In this document: one piece after another, positions 12,429 through 21,240 of the stretch
Position numbering within the stretch: the first letter of the stretch is position 1
How the letters are laid out: the number at the start of each line of letters is the position of its first letter
DNA from: Pseudomonas taiwanensis
GTDB lineage: Bacteria; Pseudomonadota; Gammaproteobacteria; Pseudomonadales; Pseudomonadaceae
DNA length: 64,000 nt
Direction: 5' to 3'
Assembly (NCBI RefSeq): GCF_013393345.1
Contig: NZ_QJRF01000077.1
Location: forward strand, 327,226-391,225
Position numbers and translations under genes: made by a program
Notes under the pieces: model-generated
Database searches by the model: none
Seen by the model: the letters and a program-made list of their open reading frames with translations, nothing else
What the model was told of the DNA's origin: nothing

Positions 12429-15104
12429 TCAGGAACCCTCTTCCCGCCGCCTACGCATCGCAATAATGGCGTCGTAACGGCTGGACACGCCGAGCTTGGC
12501 GAAGATGTTCTTCAGGTTCCATTTCACCGTCTGCAAACTCAGGTTCAATGCCAGCGCAATCCGCTTGTTGGACATCGACTGTTCCAGCAGATCGAGAATC
12601 TCCAGCTCGCGCCGGGTCATCATCTGGTTTGCCTGGGCACTGGACGGCCGGGCAGCGCACGGCTCGGGCCGGGCCACCGGACCTTTTCGGTCCAGGCTCC
12701 GGCAGTAACCGCCCAACACCGAATCCTCGTCCAGTTCAAGCTGGCCGAGCATCGACTGGAAGCGTTCCCCCTCGTCCAGGAAGGTTCTAACCAACCCCAG
12801 GCGGTAGCCACAGGCGAGTGCCGCGTGGAGTCTTTCCCGTGCCTCGGTGCGGCGCTCCAGTGCCTCCAGGGCAAAGGCACGCAACAGGTCCACCTGGACG
12901 CGCCAGCGGCCCCTGTCGAACTCGCTGGCATAGCGATGGGCAATGTCCAGCGCCTGCATGGCCGCCTCCGGCTGATACCTCGCCAGGGAAAGCCGCGCCT
13001 TGGCCAGGGCAGCCAGGGTCATGATTTCCGCGTCGCACGGCGTCGCGCCACGATGGCTGCGGGCCAGGTCGTCGAGCTTGGCCAACAAGGTCTCGGCGTG
13101 GCTCCAATCGCCGCACGCGAGCACGAGGCGCAATTGCTCGGCGAGCATGCTGCCGACACCGCGATCGAGCCCCAGGCTACGGAAGTGATCTTCCTTCTCC
13201 GCCAGGTATTCCAGCGCGGCTCGGGGAGATTCCCGCAAGCTCTTCAGGCGCGCCTGGCAGAGCGCGGCGCCGATCATGAAGACCGGCGCGGAGAAGCGCA
13301 GGATATCCAGGCGGTTCGCCAGGGCTTGATGAACGTCCTCGATGCGATCGAGTTCGTAGCAAGCCTCAGCCATCACCACGGCGGCAGTGCAGGCACTCAC
13401 CGAGCGCCGGCCATGCAACGCTTCGGCTCGTTCCAGGATCGGCGCGCAGAGGCGCTCCGCCTCAAGCACCTTGCCCTCCAGGAAGTTTGCCGAGGCCATG
13501 GCTATGACGCCAATCAGGGCCATCTCGTCGTCGCTGCGCAGACAGCGTGCCGCGGGCTGCCGGTACAGACTGCGGGCTTCGCCGTGACGCCCCGCCGTGG
13601 CAAGGCCGCTGAGGGTCAGGCCAATCCGTACCTGCTCCAGAAAGGGTGTCTCGAGCGGCTCGTGCTCGATGGACTCCAGCAGCGCCATGCAGGTCGTATC
13701 GTCGTCACGGTGCATGGCCAGTGAAGCCTTGAGCAGCACCAGCTGGGATGCCCGCCCCACGCCCAGCGACTCTCGTTCCACCACACCAAGCCACGTTTCC
13801 GCTTTGCTGGTGAGAACCGTCAGCACCGCGCCCCAGATGCCCTGCAGCAACAGGCTGGGATGTGCGGCCAGCACATTCAGCGGAATCGGCTCCAGCCAAC
13901 GCATGAACTGGCTGAGATGACTCACACGGCGCGTATCGGGCTGAACGCGCTCCAGCAGGCCGACGATCACGTCGAAGTCCTCGCAGAGCAGACCGTGACG
14001 CAACGCGTCCTGAACCAGCCCGGCCTGCTCGAACCACTGGGCAGCGCGACGATGGAGGCGCGGGACATCCACACCGCTCTCCTGCAGGCGCTTGCCCAGG
14101 AACTCCACGAACAGCGGATGCAGGCGGTACCACTGGTGTTGCCCCGCCAGGTCCACCGGCTGGATGAACAGGTTGCGCTCCTCGATGGCGGCGATCATCG
14201 CGGCCGCCTGCGGCGAGTCCGTCAAGTAGGCGGCCACCTCCGCGTTGAAGCGGCGCAGGATGGAGATCTTCAGCAGGAAATCGAACAGCTCCGCTGGCAG
14301 GTTCGCCATCACGTCTTCCGACAGGTACTCCACCAGCCCCGAGCTGTTGTGCATCAGGACAGCGCCATGCATGGGCTTTTTCGAGTTGGCCTTGAGCGCG
14401 ATGGACATCAGTTGCAAGCCGATGGGCCAGCCGCGGGTCAGTTCGTGGATCACGTGCACGGCGTCCAGTTCCACCCCCTGATCCAGGTGTGTCTTGACGA
14501 AGGCCACCGTCTCGCGGAAATCGAACGGCAACTCCTTGCAGTCCACCTCGCACAGCTCGCCCAGCCCCCGCAGGCGTCCGAGGAGAAGCGACGGCGTAGT
14601 ACGCGATGCCAGGAGCAGATGCACCTCCTGGGGCAGGTTATCCACCAGCGATTGCATCAGTGTGGCGATGCGCGGATCGACGGCATGGTGGAAGTCGTCG
14701 AGCATCAGGTAGAGCGAGCCGCTGGTCCTGGCCAGGGCGTTGACCAGCAACCCGGATATCGTCTGCAGACCTGTGCTTTCGGCACCCGCCAGCAGCAGCA
14801 AGTCCTCATCCAGCGGCAACCCGGCCTGCCGCAACGCCCCCAGCAGACTGGCGCAGAACGACTCCAGCGTGCCGTCATCGGGCGTCAGGGACAGCCAGGC
14901 TATCCGCGCCCCTTCCTTTATCAGCTGCTGGCGCCACTGGGCAATCAATGTGGTCTTGCCGAATCCGGCACCACCGGTCACCAGCAGCAGGCGGCTATGG
15001 CGTCCGCGTTGCAGCTTGTCCAGCAATTGCTCGCGGGAAACGGTCTGGGGGCTGATGCGTGGTGGCGCGAACCGGGTAGTGATCAACGGGGCGGATGCAA
15101 TCAT
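12429..15104 (-). CDS. MalT-type LuxR-family transcriptional regulator
   Basis: Second MalT-like activator, 891 residues from the ATG at 15104. The ATPase has Walker A GGAGFGKTT (44-52) and Walker B-like LYLMLDDFHHA, then the winged helix and TPR-like sensor region. A C-terminal LuxR helix-turn-helix (TRRELEILDLLEQSMSNKRI... onward) ends 10-15 residues before the stop. The in-frame start at 15185 would add 27 residues; 15104 is chosen because ITTRFAPPRISPQTV then matches the start of the first regulator. It lies downstream of, and on the same strand as, the 15251-25514 operon. Three GAGTGG/CCACTC arms lie just upstream at 15139-15167. Confidence 0.93.
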   Translation of the reverse strand: MIASAPLITTRFAPPRISPQTVSREQLLDKLQRGRHSRLLLVTGGAGFGKTTLIAQWRQQLIKEGARIAWLSLTPDDGTLESFCASLLGALRQAGLPLDEDLLLLAGAESTGLQTISGLLVNALARTSGSLYLMLDDFHHAVDPRIATLMQSLVDNLPQEVHLLLASRTTPSLLLGRLRGLGELCEVDCKELPFDFRETVAFVKTHLDQGVELDAVHVIHELTRGWPIGLQLMSIALKANSKKPMHGAVLMHNSSGLVEYLSEDVMANLPAELFDFLLKISILRRFNAEVAAYLTDSPQAAAMIAAIEERNLFIQPVDLAGQHQWYRLHPLFVEFLGKRLQESGVDVPRLHRRAAQWFEQAGLVQDALRHGLLCEDFDVIVGLLERVQPDTRRVSHLSQFMRWLEPIPLNVLAAHPSLLLQGIWGAVLTVLTSKAETWLGVVERESLGVGRASQLVLLKASLAMHRDDDTTCMALLESIEHEPLETPFLEQVRIGLTLSGLATAGRHGEARSLYRQPAARCLRSDDEMALIGVIAMASANFLEGKVLEAERLCAPILERAEALHGRRSVSACTAAVVMAEACYELDRIEDVHQALANRLDILRFSAPVFMIGAALCQARLKSLRESPRAALEYLAEKEDHFRSLGLDRGVGSMLAEQLRLVLACGDWSHAETLLAKLDDLARSHRGATPCDAEIMTLAALAKARLSLARYQPEAAMQALDIAHRYASEFDRGRWRVQVDLLRAFALEALERRTEARERLHAALACGYRLGLVRTFLDEGERFQSMLGQLELDEDSVLGGYCRSLDRKGPVARPEPCAARPSSAQANQMMTRRELEILDLLEQSMSNKRIALALNLSLQTVKWNLKNIFAKLGVSSRYDAIIAMRRRREEGS

Positions 15105-15138
15105 GGCAAAGGAACTCGGAATCGAAACGAGCCGTGGC

Positions 15139-15167
15139 GAGTGGGGCCAGCCACTCCATTCGAGTGG
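15139..15167. promoter_or_regulatory. Alternating GAGTGG/CCACTC arms before the MalT-type regulator
   Basis: GAGTGG (15139-15144), CCACTC (15151-15156) and GAGTGG (15162-15167) form two overlapping perfect 6-bp inverted repeats with spacers of 6 and 5 bp. They lie 35-63 bp upstream of the regulator start codon. This could be an operator or alternative RNA hairpins in the leader. Confidence 0.4.
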
Positions 15168-15250
15168 TGGCCCGACCGGTGCCACGGATTAAGCTTTGTC
15201 CTGTTCCCGGCGGGAGCAGGTGCCGCGGCCGGAGTCGCGGGTCAACGGTG

Positions 15251-16273
15251 TCAGTTCAGCGGACGGGCTTCGGGGAAGCTCCAGGTTCCATCCAGCACCT
15301 CGGCGCCGGGGCGGTAGAGGCGAACCATGTAGTTCCAGCCAGGCATCACGGGCAGGCAGTTGACGACCTTGCCGTCACAACCGCCGAACTGCACGGTCAC
15401 CGAACCGTCGGCCGCCTTCTTCGCGGTGATGCTGTTCAGGGTGTAGGCGTTGTAGGGATTGGCTTCGAAATAGCCCTTGGCGTTGTAGAGGCTGATCGAC
15501 CAGAAGTCCTTGACCGGTACATCGCGCACAGTGAGCCGGTAGACGGTCTTACCGTCATTGGCGGCAGGCGTGACGTTGAGGTAGGTGGCGTCCTTGTCGG
15601 GGTTGCCACCCCAGGCCGCAGCGGCACCGATCAGGTGACGCACCGGCTCGACCTGCCCCTTGGTGCCGAATGCATTTTTCAAGCTTGGAAGGGTCGCGTT
15701 GAGCGCAACCAGGGCATCGCGTACACGCTTTTGGCTCTCGGGGTCCCACTTCGGCACCTCGAACTTTCCGCTGCTCGCCTGCTGCACCTGGATCTGGTCC
15801 TGCAGTGCGCTTACCTGCTGGACATCGTTCGGATCATTCGGATCGACCAGGGTGCGGATCCCTACCGCCGCATAGCGCGTGCCGACGCTTTCGCGCGTCA
15901 CGGTGTACGTCCCGGCGCCATAGAAAACGTTGGGGACATAGTGCTCCTCGCTGATCACCTGCAGCGACATGAAGCGCGTGCCTGCGTCGGGCAGGGTGAC
16001 AGTCACCGGCCCAGCGTCGAGGTCGAACACACCCGACGAATACAGGGTGTCGCGGTTGATGCGCACAACCGTCTGTTGGTCGATGGGCGCCAGCGCTCGA
16101 TTGTGGTTGAGTTTGCCAAAGCCGCCTTTATTCACCATCCGGGTGAAGTACATGTCGGATTCGGCCTGAGCGAAGTTATCGACCGTAACGGTCACGCTGT
16201 CTTCCGCCTGGGCCGTCGAGACGCCCATGATCCCCAGGAGCAACGCGGCGGCCAGGTTGAGTGGCTGATTCAT
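15251..16273 (-). CDS. Exported DUF1254/DUF1214 protein, short form
   Basis: 340 residues with a Sec signal peptide (MNQPLNLAAALLLGIMGVSTAQAED), so periplasmic. The N-terminal half carries the DUF1254 core (INRDTLYSSGVFDLDAGPV) and the C-terminal third the DUF1214 core (FWSISLYNAKGYFEANPYN, ending LYRPGAEVLDGTW). The family has no established function to my knowledge; some members are annotated as porin-like or associated with lipid catabolism, which I would not rely on. It is the last gene of the leftward operon, 32 bp after its long-form partner. It is strikingly similar to the protein at 43107-44162, which also follows a long-form DUF1254 gene. The pair is therefore a duplicated module. 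Confidence 0.9.
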   Translation of the reverse strand: MNQPLNLAAALLLGIMGVSTAQAEDSVTVTVDNFAQAESDMYFTRMVNKGGFGKLNHNRALAPIDQQTVVRINRDTLYSSGVFDLDAGPVTVTLPDAGTRFMSLQVISEEHYVPNVFYGAGTYTVTRESVGTRYAAVGIRTLVDPNDPNDVQQVSALQDQIQVQQASSGKFEVPKWDPESQKRVRDALVALNATLPSLKNAFGTKGQVEPVRHLIGAAAAWGGNPDKDATYLNVTPAANDGKTVYRLTVRDVPVKDFWSISLYNAKGYFEANPYNAYTLNSITAKKAADGSVTVQFGGCDGKVVNCLPVMPGWNYMVRLYRPGAEVLDGTWSFPEARPLN

Positions 16274-16305
16274 CGGGTTTTCCTCTGCATGAATGGGTGG
16301 TGGCG

Positions 16306-17709
16306 TCAGTCGACGCGTACCAGTTCAGGGCGTTTCCAAGTGCCATTGCTGGCGGCCGGCTCGGGCCAGTACAAGCGCATCGCCAGGAAGAACGGCCCTG
16401 CCGGCACCGGCAACCAGTTGCTTTCCCGGTCGGCACTCGGGCGCTCGTGCTGCACATAGAGCGTCACGCCCCCATCGGCATCGCGCTTGAGGCTGGGCAG
16501 CATCGGTGAATTGATCAGGTAACGATTCAGCGGGTTTTCCACCAGCAGCCGGGACGGCAGGCTGTAGGCCGTCAGCGACCAGAAGGCCTTGACCGGGGGC
16601 AACTGGCCGGCCGAGAAGCGAAGTGCATAGCGGTGCTTGGCGGCGTCCAGTTTCTGGCCGGTGGAGTCGAGGAAATAGCTTGGATAAAGAGCTTCCTCCG
16701 CCGAATTGCCGTAGATGCCACCGACGGCCCCTCCCATGCGGTAGAGGTAATTGCCGGCCAGGTGCTCGCGCGTGCCGAAGACATCGGCGCTGCCTACTTT
16801 CCTGGCGTCGCGCAGGCGTTCGAACCCGGCATAGGATTGGCTCCAGGCATCGCCAATACCCGCCTGGACAGCCTGGCGCAGTTCAGGGGAAAGCGAAGCC
16901 GCATCGAAGCTTCCACCCGGACCGATCCCCAACTTGGCGAACCGCTCCATCAATGCCTTCTCGGAAGGATGGGTGGGGCAGAAACGCAGCACGAAGTTCA
17001 GTACCTCGAAGAACTCGACGGACTTGCGTTCATCTTCGACGCTGAGCGGCCTGATGAAGTCGACCTCGGGCGCGGCCGCAGGTGCCGGTTGCCCAAGGAA
17101 GGTGGACAGCGGCTGCACCTTGTAGCCGGCCTGGACCTTCTTGACCTCGTCCAGGTCCTCGGGGCCGAACAGCTGGGTGCGATAGAGCAGGAAGGCGAAC
17201 TGGGTTTCCGAACGGATGACCGACTTGATGCCCGGTGGTGTCGCGCCTTTCCAGTCAGGTCCGGCCAGCAGGAAGTTGCCTGCCTCGTTGCCCGTCGCCC
17301 GGCTGCCGACATAGGCGAAGTTATGCGTGTAGGCGTCGACGAACTGCACCGAGTAGTAACGATCCTTGGCGACCGCCGGCATGGAGAGGACCAGCGGCTC
17401 GGCGCGCAGGTCGGCTCCCAGTTGCGAATAGGGAGTATCGGAATTGGGCGTCTGGATCGCCTTGTCGGCCGGCGTATAGACCCGCGCAGTGTTGTTCAAC
17501 TGGTTCCAGGGCGCCTTGTATTCCGGGCTCTCGCGGTCCACGAAGTAGGCGTACTGAATGCGATAGTGATCCACCAGCGGGTAGCCGTAGACATAAGCGT
17601 CCCGCGCGATAGCGCGGGCCTCTTCAGCGGACAGGTCCTGGGCATTGGCCGGCAGCGCCAGGAAGGCGGAAAAAAGGGCCGCAGCCATGAGAACGGGTTG
17701 CTTGCTCAT
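16306..17709 (-). CDS. Exported DUF1254/DUF1214 protein, long form
   Basis: 467 residues from the ATG at 17709, with signal peptide MSKQPVLMAAALFSAFLALPANAQ. The DUF1254 region follows (ARDAYVYGYPLVDHYRI, IQTPNSDTPYSQLGADL, DRYYSVQFVDAYTHNFAYVG). The C-terminal DUF1214 region contains FWSLTAYSLPSRLLVENPLNRY and ends near MRLYWPEPAASNGTW. The biochemical role is unknown. It precedes the short form by 32 bp on the same strand. A perfect 10-bp stem hairpin lies between it and the CoA ligase upstream. A longer open frame begins at 17871 but its first 54 residues are not signal-like and overlap the ligase gene. Confidence 0.9.
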   Translation of the reverse strand: MSKQPVLMAAALFSAFLALPANAQDLSAEEARAIARDAYVYGYPLVDHYRIQYAYFVDRESPEYKAPWNQLNNTARVYTPADKAIQTPNSDTPYSQLGADLRAEPLVLSMPAVAKDRYYSVQFVDAYTHNFAYVGSRATGNEAGNFLLAGPDWKGATPPGIKSVIRSETQFAFLLYRTQLFGPEDLDEVKKVQAGYKVQPLSTFLGQPAPAAAPEVDFIRPLSVEDERKSVEFFEVLNFVLRFCPTHPSEKALMERFAKLGIGPGGSFDAASLSPELRQAVQAGIGDAWSQSYAGFERLRDARKVGSADVFGTREHLAGNYLYRMGGAVGGIYGNSAEEALYPSYFLDSTGQKLDAAKHRYALRFSAGQLPPVKAFWSLTAYSLPSRLLVENPLNRYLINSPMLPSLKRDADGGVTLYVQHERPSADRESNWLPVPAGPFFLAMRLYWPEPAASNGTWKRPELVRVD

Positions 17710-17725
17710 ATTGGAATGCTTCCTT

Positions 17726-17749
17726 GAGCCGCCCCCACAGGGGCGGCTC
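17726..17749 (-). other. Intra-operon hairpin
   Basis: GAGCCGCCCC, a 4-base loop and GGGGCGGCTC form a perfect 10-bp stem in the 47-bp gap between the CoA ligase and the long DUF1254 gene. No T-run follows, so it is more likely an mRNA-stability or processing element than a full terminator. Confidence 0.6.
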
Positions 17750-17756
17750 GATCCGG

Positions 17757-19325
17757 TTAGCCGACGTTGCGTGCGCGGTTTTCCCAGAAGGGCTTGCGCA
17801 GCTCGTTCTTGAGTATCTTGCCGACGCCGGACAGCGGCATCGCCGTGCGGAACTCGACGCTGCGCGGGCACTTGTAACCAGCGATCCGCTCACGGCAATG
17901 GGCGACGACTTCTTCCTCGCTGGCCGTTGCGCCCGGCTTCAGCACGATCACCGCATGCACGGTTTCGCCCCACTTGTCCGAGGGAATACCGATGGCGGCG
18001 CACTGGGCGACGCCCGGATGGCTGGCAATGGCGTTTTCCACTTCGGCCGAATAGATGTTCTCGCCGCCGCTGACGATCATGTCCTTGAGGCGGTCAACGA
18101 TGTAGACGAAGCCCTCGCTGTCCATGTAGCCGCCATCGCCGGTGTGCATCCAGCCGTCCTTGAGGACTTCTGCGGTGGCTTCCGGACGGTTCCAGTAGCC
18201 GAGCATGACGTTGGGTCCACGTACGGTGATCTCGCCGACCGTGCCGCGCGGCACTTCTCGCCCCAGCTCGTCGACGATCTTCACCTCTACGCAGGTCACC
18301 GCTCGCCCGGCGGAGTACATCTTGCCGCTGGCCTGGTGCTCGGCGCAGTGGTATTCGGCATCCAGCATGGTGCCGCCGGTGGTGAGCTCGGTCATGCCGT
18401 AGCCCTGGAAGAACCCGGCTGCCGGGAAGGCTTCACAGGCGCGATCCAGCAGAGCCGGGGATATGGGCGAAGCGCCATAGACGATGTGCCGGATGGTACC
18501 CAGTTCCAGTTTGGCCTTGGCCGGGTTCGCCTGGCGGGCATCCAGCATCATCTGGATCATGGTCGGCGCCAGCATCAGGTCGGTGACCCGCTCGGTGAGA
18601 ATGGTGTCCAGCGCCGCCTCACCGGTAAAGGCCGGCAGGATGACGTGGGTGCCGCCGGAGACCATCAGTCCGTACATGGCCGAGAAGTCGGCGAGGTGGA
18701 ACATCGGCATCGCGTGCATGAACACCGCGTTGCGGCCGAAGAAACCCTTCACCTGGGCACAAAGCGCAGCGAACGCCAGATTGCTGTGGCTGATCATCAC
18801 GCCCTTGGGGAAACCGGTGGTGCCGCCGGTGTAGAAAATGCCCAGCAGTGCATCGCCGCCGCGACGCACGTCCTCTACCGCCTCCGCCTCCGCCAGCAGG
18901 GCTTCGTAGGACAGCATGCCCGCCGGGGTCTCGCCGTCGCCGGCATAGATGAGATGACGGATGGTCCTGGCCTGATCGGCAATGACCGCGCCGACGTCCT
19001 TGAAGGTGTCGTCGACGATGAGCATGGTCGAGCCGGAGTCGTCCAGGGAATAGACGATCTCCGCCACGCTCCAGCGGGTGTTCACCGGATTGAGCACACC
19101 GTCCGCCCAGGGCACGCCCAGGCTGTATTCGATGTAGCGCTGCGAGTTGCGCGAGAGCATGGCGATGCAGTCGCCGCTGGCCAGGCCCAGCTGCTTCAGG
19201 GCACCCGCCAGGCGGGCGACCCGGTCGGCGAGCTGGGAAAAGGTCAGGCTACGGCCCAGTTCGCGGATCGCGACCGCGTCGGGGCGTTGCTGGACATGGC
19301 GATGCAAGCCTTGGGTGATGTACAT
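17757..19325 (-). CDS. AMP-forming acyl-CoA synthetase
   Basis: Activates a carboxylic acid to its CoA thioester with ATP; 522 residues, ANL superfamily. The P-loop-like motif YTGGTTGFPKGVMISH is near residue 170, the adenine motif GYGMTELTTGG near 310 and the hinge/A8 region YIVDRLKDMIVSGGENIYSAEVE near 420. The C-terminal catalytic lysine is in the segment LSGVGKILKNELR. The ATG at 19325 has a GGAGG site 5 bp upstream. It is the presumed entry point of the substrate acid into the operon's beta-oxidation enzymes (racemase, dehydrogenase, hydratases, thiolase). Chain type cannot be predicted; the neighbours suggest a methyl-branched or bulky acid. Confidence 0.93.
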   Translation of the reverse strand: MYITQGLHRHVQQRPDAVAIRELGRSLTFSQLADRVARLAGALKQLGLASGDCIAMLSRNSQRYIEYSLGVPWADGVLNPVNTRWSVAEIVYSLDDSGSTMLIVDDTFKDVGAVIADQARTIRHLIYAGDGETPAGMLSYEALLAEAEAVEDVRRGGDALLGIFYTGGTTGFPKGVMISHSNLAFAALCAQVKGFFGRNAVFMHAMPMFHLADFSAMYGLMVSGGTHVILPAFTGEAALDTILTERVTDLMLAPTMIQMMLDARQANPAKAKLELGTIRHIVYGASPISPALLDRACEAFPAAGFFQGYGMTELTTGGTMLDAEYHCAEHQASGKMYSAGRAVTCVEVKIVDELGREVPRGTVGEITVRGPNVMLGYWNRPEATAEVLKDGWMHTGDGGYMDSEGFVYIVDRLKDMIVSGGENIYSAEVENAIASHPGVAQCAAIGIPSDKWGETVHAVIVLKPGATASEEEVVAHCRERIAGYKCPRSVEFRTAMPLSGVGKILKNELRKPFWENRARNVG

Positions 19326-19357
19326 CGGGGCCTCCAATCTTGTTGTTATCGTGAAAA

Positions 19358-19948
19358 TCAGTCAGCCCCGGCATCCGGGGCGGGTGCACTGGCGATTTCC
19401 GGCCAGAGCTTGCGGACCAGTTCGCCGTCCGGGCGATAGACGTGGCAGGTGCCGATCACCCAGCGCTGGGCTTCGGCGCGAGTCCTTACCTGCTCCTCCG
19501 GCGAGGCGTCGTTTTCTGCAGGGATCAGCGAGAGGGTTTGCAGCACGGTGGTTGCCAGCGGACCGAGCAGCTCGGTGAGATGGGTGCACCCCCTGACACC
19601 GCCTACCCGCTCGATAACCTTGCGCTTGAATCCGGGTCCGATCTTCAGTCCTACCAATCCAGCATAGGCAGCGTTGACCTGGGTGCAGGCCGGGTTTGGC
19701 ACAGTGCGGCTGAGCACCTCGACGGCGCAGATCTGCAGGCTCCGGTCGAGGGTCAGGCGCAAACCCAGATCATGCACCGGCTCGCCGGCCGCAACGGCCT
19801 TGGCGGACAGCTGGATATCGTGGGTCTTGGTGTCCAGCAACCAGCCCTCGAATTCGAACAGGCCGTCTTCGCGCAGGTAGCCCGTGCAGTCGACCCGGCG
19901 GGTATGCAACAGGCGGCGTCCGGGTCTCTCCGGCGTTGTTTCGAGCAT
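19358..19948 (-). CDS. DUF2889 family protein
   Basis: 196 residues, soluble and without a signal peptide. The conserved stretch RVGGVRGCTHLTELLGPL and an N-terminal HTRRVDCTGYLREDGLFEFEGWLLDTK segment are typical of DUF2889. The family's function is unknown. The start at 19948 is chosen because a GAGG lies upstream and the longer frame to 19999 has an unconvincing leader. It sits 32 bp before the acyl-CoA synthetase in the same operon. A role in handling the CoA-bound or free substrate is only a contextual guess. Confidence 0.85.
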   Translation of the reverse strand: MLETTPERPGRRLLHTRRVDCTGYLREDGLFEFEGWLLDTKTHDIQLSAKAVAAGEPVHDLGLRLTLDRSLQICAVEVLSRTVPNPACTQVNAAYAGLVGLKIGPGFKRKVIERVGGVRGCTHLTELLGPLATTVLQTLSLIPAENDASPEEQVRTRAEAQRWVIGTCHVYRPDGELVRKLWPEIASAPAPDAGAD

Positions 19949-20074
19949 TTCCGCTGCCTCACTTGGCTTATCGACGAAACCGCGCCGCAAAAGCGGCACG
20001 GCATTCTGGAATCAGGGCCATCCCTGGCGGCAGTGCGTCGCTCTCGCGGATGAGCGCCGCACCACCCTCCCCCC

Positions 20075-21226
20075 TTAGAGAGAACGTCCCACCAGCTCGC
20101 GCTGGATCTCGTTGGCGCCGCCGTAGATACGTGCCACGCGGGAGTCGGAGAACATGCGCGCGATGGGGTACTCGTTCATGTAGCCGAAGCCGCCGAAGAA
20201 CTGCAGGCAGGTATCGACCACTTCGCACTGACGGTCGGTCAGCCAGAACTTGCCCATGGACGCCAGGGTGGTGTCCAGGGTGCCGTCCACCCAGCGCTGC
20301 ACGATGAGGTCGGCGAACAGGCGCGCAGCCAGCACGGTGGCTTTCACCTCGGCCAGGGTGAAGCGGGTGTTCTGGAATTCGAGGATCGACTTGCCGAACG
20401 CCTTGCGCTCCTTGGTGTATTCCACTGTCAGCGCCAATGCGCGCTCCAGGGCGGCAGCAGCCTGGATACCGATTTCCGCACGCTCGTAGGGCAGCTGTTG
20501 CATCAGCTGGATGAAGCCCTGGCCCTCGACGCCGCCGAGCAGGCAGTCCGCCGGAACGACGCAATCCTGGAAGAACATCTCGGAGGTGTCCTGGCCGGGC
20601 AGGCCGACCTTGTCCAGGCACTTGCCGCGCTGGAAGCCGGGCGTGGCGGTGTCGACGATGAACAGCGAGATGCCGCGCGATCCCTTGGCCTCGATGTCGG
20701 TCTTGGCAATCACCACGACCATGTCGCTGTTCTGGCCGTTGCTGATGAAGGTCTTCGAGCCGTTGATGACGTAGTTGTCGCCCTGCTTCACGGCGCGGGT
20801 GCGCACGCCCTGCAGGTCGGAACCGGTGCCCGGCTCGGTCATGGCGATGGACGTGATGCACTCGCCGGACGCGATCTTCGGCAGCCACTGGCGCTTCTGC
20901 GCTTCGGTACCGCTGGCCAGGATGTAGTGGCCGACGATGTGGTTGATGCTGAGGGCGATGCTCATGGAGCCGGCATAGGTCAGCTCTTCCATGGCCACGG
21001 CGTAATGCGCCGGGGTGCCATCGGCGCCGCCGTACTCGGAGGGCATGTCCGGCAGGATCATGCCCATCTCGCCGCAGGCCAGCCAGGCGCTGCGGTCCGA
21101 ACGTTTCTGCTCGCGCCATTTGTCTTCATGGGGCAGCAGTTGCTCGCGAACGAAACGACGGATGCTGTCACGGAAGGCGACCAGGTCGGCGTCTTCCCAG
21201 GGGGAAACGTAGTTCTCTACACGCAT
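20075..21226 (-). CDS. Acyl-CoA dehydrogenase (isovaleryl/long-chain type)
   Basis: 383-residue flavin dehydrogenase acting on acyl-CoA, electron acceptor ETF. The FAD/substrate motif is MTEPGTGSDLQG (129-140). As in the 2788-3930 enzyme, the C-terminal motif reads YGGANEIQREL without the MCAD Glu, and Glu248 in LPYERAEIG takes the position of the IVD/LCAD base. The ATG at 21226 is preceded by AGGA. It lies between a short-chain dehydrogenase (14 bp upstream) and DUF2889 (126 bp downstream). With the racemase gene it fits oxidation of the (2S)-methylacyl-CoA epimer, known from peroxisomal and mitochondrial branched-chain pathways. Substrate identity is inferred. Confidence 0.93.
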   Translation of the reverse strand: MRVENYVSPWEDADLVAFRDSIRRFVREQLLPHEDKWREQKRSDRSAWLACGEMGMILPDMPSEYGGADGTPAHYAVAMEELTYAGSMSIALSINHIVGHYILASGTEAQKRQWLPKIASGECITSIAMTEPGTGSDLQGVRTRAVKQGDNYVINGSKTFISNGQNSDMVVVIAKTDIEAKGSRGISLFIVDTATPGFQRGKCLDKVGLPGQDTSEMFFQDCVVPADCLLGGVEGQGFIQLMQQLPYERAEIGIQAAAALERALALTVEYTKERKAFGKSILEFQNTRFTLAEVKATVLAARLFADLIVQRWVDGTLDTTLASMGKFWLTDRQCEVVDTCLQFFGGFGYMNEYPIARMFSDSRVARIYGGANEIQRELVGRSL

Positions 21227-21240
21227 GATGGATTCCTGGC

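Noticed and set aside
17710..17871. Longer N-terminus for the long DUF1254 protein
   Set aside because: The extra 54 codons are Arg-rich, overlap the CoA ligase gene and would bury the clear signal peptide starting at 17709.
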